Assembly: GCA_964614945.1 (NCBI GenBank)
Contig: CAZTNW010000002.1
Span: 186,001-250,000 of the forward strand
DNA length: 64,000 nucleotides
DNA from: CAZTNW01 sp964614945
GTDB taxonomy: Bacteria; Caldisericota; JANLFM01
Reading direction: 5' to 3'
The notes under the pieces are model-generated. The model saw nothing but the letters and a program-made list of their open reading frames with translations. It was not told the origin of the DNA and did not search any database. This document shows, piece after piece, positions 59,064-64,000 of this stretch; position 1 is the stretch's first letter, and every line of letters starts with the position of its first letter. The position numbers were made by a program, and so were the translations under genes.

Positions 59064-60940
59064 ATTAGGCCCTTTTCTTCATCGATGAACAACCTATTCC
59101 ACCATTCAAAGCAAAGCAGGGACCAGATTAGGAGGCGGTGGTTAACTGTCCCACTGACATGCTGCTCAACGACATTTTGAATGTGAGCTGGATTGAAATA
59201 GCCCCGACCCAAAGATTTTGGATCGAGTAAAATCCTTTTTATGTAATCCATAGTTTCTCCGCGATACCAGGAGCTGTCAGGTGGGCTGAAGCCTTGTTTT
59301 TTCTTAGCGAGGATCTTTCCCGGGACTAAACCCTGCATTGCATGCCGTAATATGTATTTTCCGTCAGAGGAGCGAAATCGACCCTCAAGCGGCGAATTTG
59401 CTTTCTTAAGTTGCTCAATGTTGAGCTTGAACTGGACTGGCAAGCGAAGAGAGAAATCAACCAATTCATTGTCCAGAAAGGGTACTCTCGTCTCTAGGGA
59501 GTGAGCACTTGAGATTCTGTCCTCGACTATCAAGAGGCCATGAAGAAAGGTCCTGGCCTCGAAATACATAGCGCGATTCAGAGCACTTTTAGAATCAAAT
59601 GAACCTGAAGGCCGTGGGAATGAGGCAAAAATAGACCTGAAGATTTCCTGCGGGGAATAATTGGCTGTGCTCTTGAGAAAGTCAGGAGTAAAGAATTCCC
59701 CCCTGTCTTTATCTGAGACAAGTCTTTGCCAGGATTTGTAGCATGTCTGTTCAAAATCGTTCACATTCTGGCAACGCAACAAAGGTAAGTACCTCCAGGG
59801 ATAACCTGCAAAAAGCTCATCCCCGCCTCCCCCTCCCAAGACAACTTTGACGAATTTGCTGGCTAATCGTGCAATGTACCAATTTTGATATGACATGCCC
59901 ACGCGTAGATCTTCGAGATGCCAGACTAGCTTGGGCAAGACCCAGGCCATGTCGCCAGAATGCAGAATCATTTCATAATGCTCAGTTTTGAATAAGCTGG
60001 ACATGCTTTCTGCGACCTCTCGCTCGTCGAAGTTCAATTCCAAGCCAGTCACCGATGAAAGGTCAAAGCCGCCGGTAAAAGTCATCAACCGAGGCATGAC
60101 CTGGCTGGCTATGGAGACAATGGAGCCCGAATCCATTCCTCCGCTCAAGTAGCTTCCCAAAGGTACATCGCTCATCAGCTGACGGATAACCGACTGTTCA
60201 AGGCGAAACCGCAGCTCTCTGGATGCCTCTTCAAAATTAAGGTTTTCATCGACCTGCGAAAAATCAAAATCCCAGAAGCGATGGAACGAAATGGAATGCT
60301 GGCCAGAAAAGATTGTTGCCCAATGCGCTGCGGGAAGGATCTGGATACCCGAAAATAAGGTCTCATCAGAATAAATATTCTGAAAGGTGAAATATTCTAA
60401 GAGCCCCCTTGGGTTGACTTTTCTGCCTATTCCCTTGCCCGCGCGAATTGCTTTTATCTCGGACGCAAAAACGAAAGCCGATCCATCAAGGTAGTAATAG
60501 AGCGGTTTTACGCCGTACCGATCACGGGCCAAAAAAAGTTTTCTCTCGCGTGAGTCCCAGATGGCAAAAGCAAACATCCCATTGAGGCGGCGAAGGCAAT
60601 CCCATCCCCATTCTTCGTAAGCATGAAGTACTACTTCCGAGCTTGCTCTCGAATGAAAAACATGTCCCTTTGTTTCCAATTCACCTCTGATGTTTGAATA
60701 ATTGTATATTTCCCCATCATAGGTGATGACAAGAGTACCGTCTTCATTTATCATCGGCTGATGTGCCTGGGGAGATAAATCGATTATTGCCAAACGACGA
60801 TGCCCCAGCCCAATGTTTCCATCTATGTACTGCCCTTCCCCATCTGGCCCACGATGAGCCATAGCGCTACACATGCGTGCGAGCTCCTGTTTATCGATCG
60901 GCTTCGAGTCGATATTAAGGATTCCAGCAATTCCGCACAT
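59060..60940 (-). CDS. asnB: AsnB-type glutamine amidotransferase/asparagine synthetase
   Basis: Glutamine-hydrolysing ATP-dependent amidotransferase of 626 residues. Cys2 is the glutaminase nucleophile (MCGIAGI), with HRGPDGEG near residue 30 and the synthetase P-loop SYLSGGMDSGSI near residue 260. It lies among glycosyltransferase genes, overlapping one by ATGA. In such loci AsnB homologues often amidate a uronic acid rather than aspartate; that is an inference here, and plain asparagine synthesis remains possible. Confidence 0.88.
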   Translation of the reverse strand: MCGIAGILNIDSKPIDKQELARMCSAMAHRGPDGEGQYIDGNIGLGHRRLAIIDLSPQAHQPMINEDGTLVITYDGEIYNYSNIRGELETKGHVFHSRASSEVVLHAYEEWGWDCLRRLNGMFAFAIWDSRERKLFLARDRYGVKPLYYYLDGSAFVFASEIKAIRAGKGIGRKVNPRGLLEYFTFQNIYSDETLFSGIQILPAAHWATIFSGQHSISFHRFWDFDFSQVDENLNFEEASRELRFRLEQSVIRQLMSDVPLGSYLSGGMDSGSIVSIASQVMPRLMTFTGGFDLSSVTGLELNFDEREVAESMSSLFKTEHYEMILHSGDMAWVLPKLVWHLEDLRVGMSYQNWYIARLASKFVKVVLGGGGGDELFAGYPWRYLPLLRCQNVNDFEQTCYKSWQRLVSDKDRGEFFTPDFLKSTANYSPQEIFRSIFASFPRPSGSFDSKSALNRAMYFEARTFLHGLLIVEDRISSAHSLETRVPFLDNELVDFSLRLPVQFKLNIEQLKKANSPLEGRFRSSDGKYILRHAMQGLVPGKILAKKKQGFSPPDSSWYRGETMDYIKRILLDPKSLGRGYFNPAHIQNVVEQHVSGTVNHRLLIWSLLCFEWWNRLFIDEEKGLI

Positions 60941-60958
60941 TCTTCTCTCGCTCGCCCC

Positions 60959-62161
60959 CTATCTTCCCTCGATCCCAAGAGAGCGGTTTATTTCTGCGAA
61001 TACCTTACCGACTGCCTCCAGAGAGTGGTGCTTAACTACGTATTCTCTGGACCTTTTGCCAATTTCCAATATCTTCCCCTTCTTCAGTGCTAAATTCCTC
61101 AGAGTATCCTTTATCGTACGAGGAGTGCAGTTTATGATGGGGATCTCTCCAGCAGAAATAAGGCCTGAATTGATAAATAGATCCTCAAGATCTTTGCGCA
61201 AGAAACAAAGCACTGGTTTCCCCATAGCCATAGCCTCTATGGCGTAGAAAGCGTACCAGCCAACAATAAGTTGATCAGCTACTATATCAGATGCGTCGAT
61301 CATTTCCCGGATTCTCTCGTTCGGCATTTTCTCGACGATTACCAGCTCGATATCCAGGCCTTCTTGTCTCAATTCCTGAACGGCTTGAGAAAAATATTGA
61401 GTTCCCTTGATATTGCGATGATTAGGAGCGTGGAGGATTTTCAGAGATCTACTCTCTTCCTTCTGAGCCGATTCTTCAATTGGTTTCCACAATTCCGTGT
61501 CGATTGAAAAATGCCCTAGCATGAGTGTGTCCCAATAGTACAAATAATCTACCCACTCACAGCCTGCAATGATGTGGTCGGCCATTTTTGTCCAGAGATC
61601 AATCCGCGAGGCAACCCCTCTGCGGCGGAATTTATGACGTGGGTAATCTCGGCGCATCGCATCCTTGAACAGGAGGTTCGGTGAGCGGGTCATCTCTTGT
61701 ACATCTGCTCCATAAGGCAAAATCACTATTTTTGTACCAGCAATTTTGTAAAGAAAAGGTTCCACTTTCCAAAGAAATGAGGTAAAGCCTAACGGCCCCC
61801 CGTTAAAAGAAATATAGAGACAGCGATAGCGCAGGATCGACCAAAGAAATAAGTAATAATTCCTGAGGAGGGACAGAGGACCTCTAAACAGTACATCACC
61901 TCTCAAATCGAATTGGTCAGTGATGTAATAGACTTGATTCACGAAGGTCTCGGCGGTGAATTTCTGACCGAGTAAAGCCTTTTTGAAGTAGATATTGTTG
62001 ATCATGGGCTCTGGGCCCAAACCCACATCTATCAGTCGGGGCACGATCCTGGCAATCAGTGCCAATAGGAGGAAGGGGATTAAGAAGATAAAATCAAGCA
62101 CGAAGTAGGCAATGCCCCTGCACCATCTGAGAGCTACTTTAACTGGCCCCTTCATAACCAT
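60959..62161 (-). CDS. Glycosyltransferase family 4-like, paralogue of 57951-59063
   Basis: A 400-residue protein with an N-terminal hydrophobic segment (about residues 15-40, FVLDFIFLIPFLLLALIARI) suggesting membrane attachment. The donor half has HAPNHRNIKGTQYF, ADQLIVGWYAFYAIEAMAMGK-type residues and a closing REYVVKHHSLEAVGK helix. It starts in an overlap with the stop of the next upstream gene (TAATG). Specificity unknown. Confidence 0.82.
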   Translation of the reverse strand: MVMKGPVKVALRWCRGIAYFVLDFIFLIPFLLLALIARIVPRLIDVGLGPEPMINNIYFKKALLGQKFTAETFVNQVYYITDQFDLRGDVLFRGPLSLLRNYYLFLWSILRYRCLYISFNGGPLGFTSFLWKVEPFLYKIAGTKIVILPYGADVQEMTRSPNLLFKDAMRRDYPRHKFRRRGVASRIDLWTKMADHIIAGCEWVDYLYYWDTLMLGHFSIDTELWKPIEESAQKEESRSLKILHAPNHRNIKGTQYFSQAVQELRQEGLDIELVIVEKMPNERIREMIDASDIVADQLIVGWYAFYAIEAMAMGKPVLCFLRKDLEDLFINSGLISAGEIPIINCTPRTIKDTLRNLALKKGKILEIGKRSREYVVKHHSLEAVGKVFAEINRSLGIEGR

Positions 62162-63405
62162 TACTGTAGCAATAACTGCTCACTCTTGTTGAGAGAAGTG
62201 AGCATACTTTCGTAGTTTTCTTTTAATCTTTCCGGAGAAAGATTCTTGAGGGCATACTCACGACCACTGAGCCCCATTAATTTGAGCGCTTGGGCGTCAG
62301 TTGCTAAATTCAGAATGGCGCTCGCGATCTCCGCTGGGTTTTCTGGAGAGATAGAGACCCCGCAACCCGCAAGGCTGATAAAATCAGCTCCTTCCCCGCG
62401 ACCTATATAAAGAATTGGCTTCCCACAAATGAGGTAGTCTAAGATTTTGCGCGGAAAAGCAGACTCGTTGAGTGGAACAGGCTTAAGGCAAGACACCCCT
62501 AGATCGCAGTTTACAATTAGGTTGGCTACCTTTTCCATCGGTACATAGTCAATGAGCTGAATGTTTGTCAACTCACTTTCCTCTATCAGCTTTTTCATCT
62601 TGGTCAATAATGGCCCAGCGCCGGCGACGGTGAATAGTATTTTATGGTGTTCACGCAAAAGTTCTGCAACACTAACTAAGATTTCGGCACCGTGAAGGAA
62701 TCCGACAGTTCCTGCATAAAGGAGCACGAATTTCTCAGACCAGCCTAAGCTTTCCCGATTAACTTTGGCTTGCTGTAGCTCAGCAAGAAATTCGGGCTCC
62801 CAGGCATTCTCATTAAGTAGCACCTTTTCGGGATCCTTTACTCTCTCTCTGATTTTCTCTTGTAGACCTCTCGTAATGGCCGAGATTACCGCAGCCTTTC
62901 GGTAAACAAAGCGTTCTGTAAATTTTAATAATCGACCAGTGAAGCCGCTTTCTTTAATTACTCCAGCAGCGAAGAGAGCATCTGGCCAAAGGTCTTGAAT
63001 TTCTAGGATTAATGGCCTTCTCCAAATGAAGGAGTAAATATAACCCATCACACATACAAAGAGTGGAGCGGACATGGCCAGTATGACATCGCTTTTTCGA
63101 AGAAAAGGCAACGCCAAGAGAAAGCACAGGTTCGACGAAGCATAGCCTATCGCACGCCCCCAAAGATTCTTTCTCTGACTTGCGTAAATGTATGTATGTA
63201 GGATGGTTATTTTTCCGATCTTCTCTCTTCGGATGATGCGATAGCGATCATCAGCTCTCTTTATTCTGCGGGGATAAATAGGAAAAGGGGCCACAACAGT
63301 GACCTGATGCCCAGAATCCGCCAAAAGATTGGCCAGTAACCGCGTTCTTGATGCAGCTGCACCGTCGTCAGGAGGAAAATATTGGGTCAATATAGTAATA
63401 TCCAT
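62161..63405 (-). CDS. Glycosyltransferase WbuB-like (GT4)
   Basis: A 414-residue GT4 enzyme. It opens ITILTQYFPPDDGAAASRT, with VVAPFPIYPRR, EIQDLWPDALFAAGV and the donor-site LYAGTVGFLHGAEIL. These are features of WbuB, which adds L-FucNAc. It heads the minus-strand block down to 55186, with an AAGGA site before the ATG. The CapE-like and RmlD-like genes of the same block could supply a FucNAc-type donor. Confidence 0.85.
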   Translation of the reverse strand: MDITILTQYFPPDDGAAASRTRLLANLLADSGHQVTVVAPFPIYPRRIKRADDRYRIIRREKIGKITILHTYIYASQRKNLWGRAIGYASSNLCFLLALPFLRKSDVILAMSAPLFVCVMGYIYSFIWRRPLILEIQDLWPDALFAAGVIKESGFTGRLLKFTERFVYRKAAVISAITRGLQEKIRERVKDPEKVLLNENAWEPEFLAELQQAKVNRESLGWSEKFVLLYAGTVGFLHGAEILVSVAELLREHHKILFTVAGAGPLLTKMKKLIEESELTNIQLIDYVPMEKVANLIVNCDLGVSCLKPVPLNESAFPRKILDYLICGKPILYIGRGEGADFISLAGCGVSISPENPAEIASAILNLATDAQALKLMGLSGREYALKNLSPERLKENYESMLTSLNKSEQLLLQ

Positions 63406-63470
63406 GAATTTTATCCTTTCCTTAAATTCTACAGAATATTAAGTGAATGTAGGCCTGAAGATGAAATGGT

Positions 63471-63476
63471 TATAAT
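63471..63476 (+). promoter_or_regulatory. Consensus -10 six bases before an epimerase start
   Basis: TATAAT, then six bases (ACTTTT) and the ATG at 63483. There is no Shine-Dalgarno sequence in this gap, which makes it the clearest leaderless candidate of the window. The -35 region is weak. Confidence 0.5.
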
Positions 63477-63482
63477 ACTTTT

Positions 63483-64000
63483 ATGCCTGATTATCTAACT
63501 ACAGGCGGGGCGGGCTTCATCGGCTCGCATCTTGTTGACCTCCTGCTCGAGAGAGGGAACCGGGTGCGCGTGGTGGATGATCTTTCCACCGGCTCGAGGA
63601 GAAATCTCAGCAGGAACCATGCTGTCGAGTTTCTCCAAGGGGACGTGCGGGACCCCGCCTTCCTAGCGAAGGCGATAGGGAAGGTCGATGGGGTCTTCCA
63701 CCTCGCCGCCATCTCCTCGGTGGAAAGGTCAGTGCTCGAGCCGGAGCACGTGCACTCGGTTAATGTCTCCGGCACCTTGAGTGTGCTTGAGGCCTCACGT
63801 CGGGCTGGGGTGAAGCGACTGGTCTTCGTCTCCTCCGCCTCGGCCTACGGCGACTGCGACCGCCTGCCCCTCTTGGAGGATTGCTGCCTGCAACCTCTAT
63901 CTCCCTACGGGGCCTCGAAGGTGGCGGGGGAGGTTTATGTGGGAGTTTTTCATCGTCTGGGATTCCTGGAGACTGTCATCCTGCGGCCCTTCAATATCTT
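63483..64000 (+). CDS. GalE-like NAD-dependent epimerase/dehydratase, 3' part cut by window edge
   Basis: The first 172 residues of an extended short-chain dehydrogenase acting on a sugar nucleotide. TGGAGFIGSHLVDLL is the cofactor loop at residues 7-21, FHLAAISSV follows, SSASAYG holds the catalytic Ser region and YGASK the Tyr-Lys pair, then LRPFNIF at the edge. G/C-rich codons contrast sharply with the preceding genes, so it belongs to the core chromosome rather than the island. Confidence 0.9.
   Translation, partial: MPDYLTTGGAGFIGSHLVDLLLERGNRVRVVDDLSTGSRRNLSRNHAVEFLQGDVRDPAFLAKAIGKVDGVFHLAAISSVERSVLEPEHVHSVNVSGTLSVLEASRRAGVKRLVFVSSASAYGDCDRLPLLEDCCLQPLSPYGASKVAGEVYVGVFHRLGFLETVILRPFNI

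Noticed and set aside
1..64000. tRNA genes, CRISPR arrays, insertion sequences
   Set aside because: Reading for T-loop consensus, regular short repeats and transposase motifs gave nothing convincing; a tRNA scan would settle the first.

Overview
The window is a dense stretch of bacterial chromosome. Genes overlap by ATGA or GTGA junctions, intergenic gaps are mostly under 150 bp, and I see no rRNA, tRNA, CRISPR array, phage or transposase gene. The mix suggests an anaerobic or fermentative bacterium from a poorly cultivated lineage. It has bacterial fatty-acid, purine, pyrimidine and peptidoglycan-export genes, a complete methylmalonyl-CoA/transcarboxylase module, and several archaeal-type parts (short AspRS, short ProRS, RtcB with archease, a DUF1464 kinase-like protein). 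I cannot name a phylum from sequence alone.

Layout. 1-951 (-): fabZ and a partial fabH. 1059-2543 (+): guaB. 2540-12708 (-): ten-gene purine operon purE-C-S-Q-L-F-M-N-H-D behind a recognisable promoter; purK and purB are not in the window. 12797-16758 (+): mgsA, a conserved unknown, metK, an archaeal-type aspS, and a stand-alone AsnC/Lrp effector domain. 16751-18280 (-): an unknown and a YibQ-type polysaccharide deacetylase. 18360-22399: degV (+), a PIG-L deacetylase (-), rtcB (+) and a small membrane protein (+). 22472-23911 (-): archaeal-type proS. 24018-32464 (-): operon for methylmalonyl-CoA mutase (two subunits), MeaB, epimerase, the three transcarboxylase components plus a small partner, an unknown and a rhomboid protease. 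32539-36772 (-): an EamA transporter and pyrK-D-F-E with a structured leader. 36965-42496 (-): a DUF1464 ASKHA protein, a radical SAM/SPASM protein, two membrane HD-GYP proteins (one degenerate), a possible 31-residue peptide, and a conserved unknown paralogous to the one at 13284.

42593-47303 (+): archease, UDP-sugar dehydrogenase, phosphohexomutase and MurJ. 47319-47564 holds a remnant of an AbiEii-like nucleotidyltransferase. 47597-49687 (-) is a CHASE4-type sensor histidine kinase. 49879-63405 is a visibly A/T-richer surface-polysaccharide island. It contains a helix-turn-helix gene and Wbp-type N-acetyltransferase, aminotransferase and oxidoreductase. It also holds an epimerase, a second UDP-sugar dehydrogenase, a CapE-like dehydratase, a reductase, four glycosyltransferases and an AsnB-type amidotransferase. 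Base composition returns to the G/C-rich norm with a partial GalE-like gene running off the right end.

How it fits together. The nucleotide operons feed IMP to guaB and UMP to sugar-nucleotide synthesis. The WbpA-like dehydrogenase at 43 kb together with the WbpB/E/D-like genes at 50-52.8 kb would make a UDP-2,3-diamino-uronic acid. MurJ and the phosphohexomutase sit beside this envelope block. The mutase/epimerase/transcarboxylase block links succinyl-CoA to propionyl-CoA with carboxyl transfer to or from oxaloacetate/pyruvate. Several genes have a -10-like hexamer only 6-8 bases upstream of the start codon, which points to leaderless transcripts alongside ordinary Shine-Dalgarno genes.
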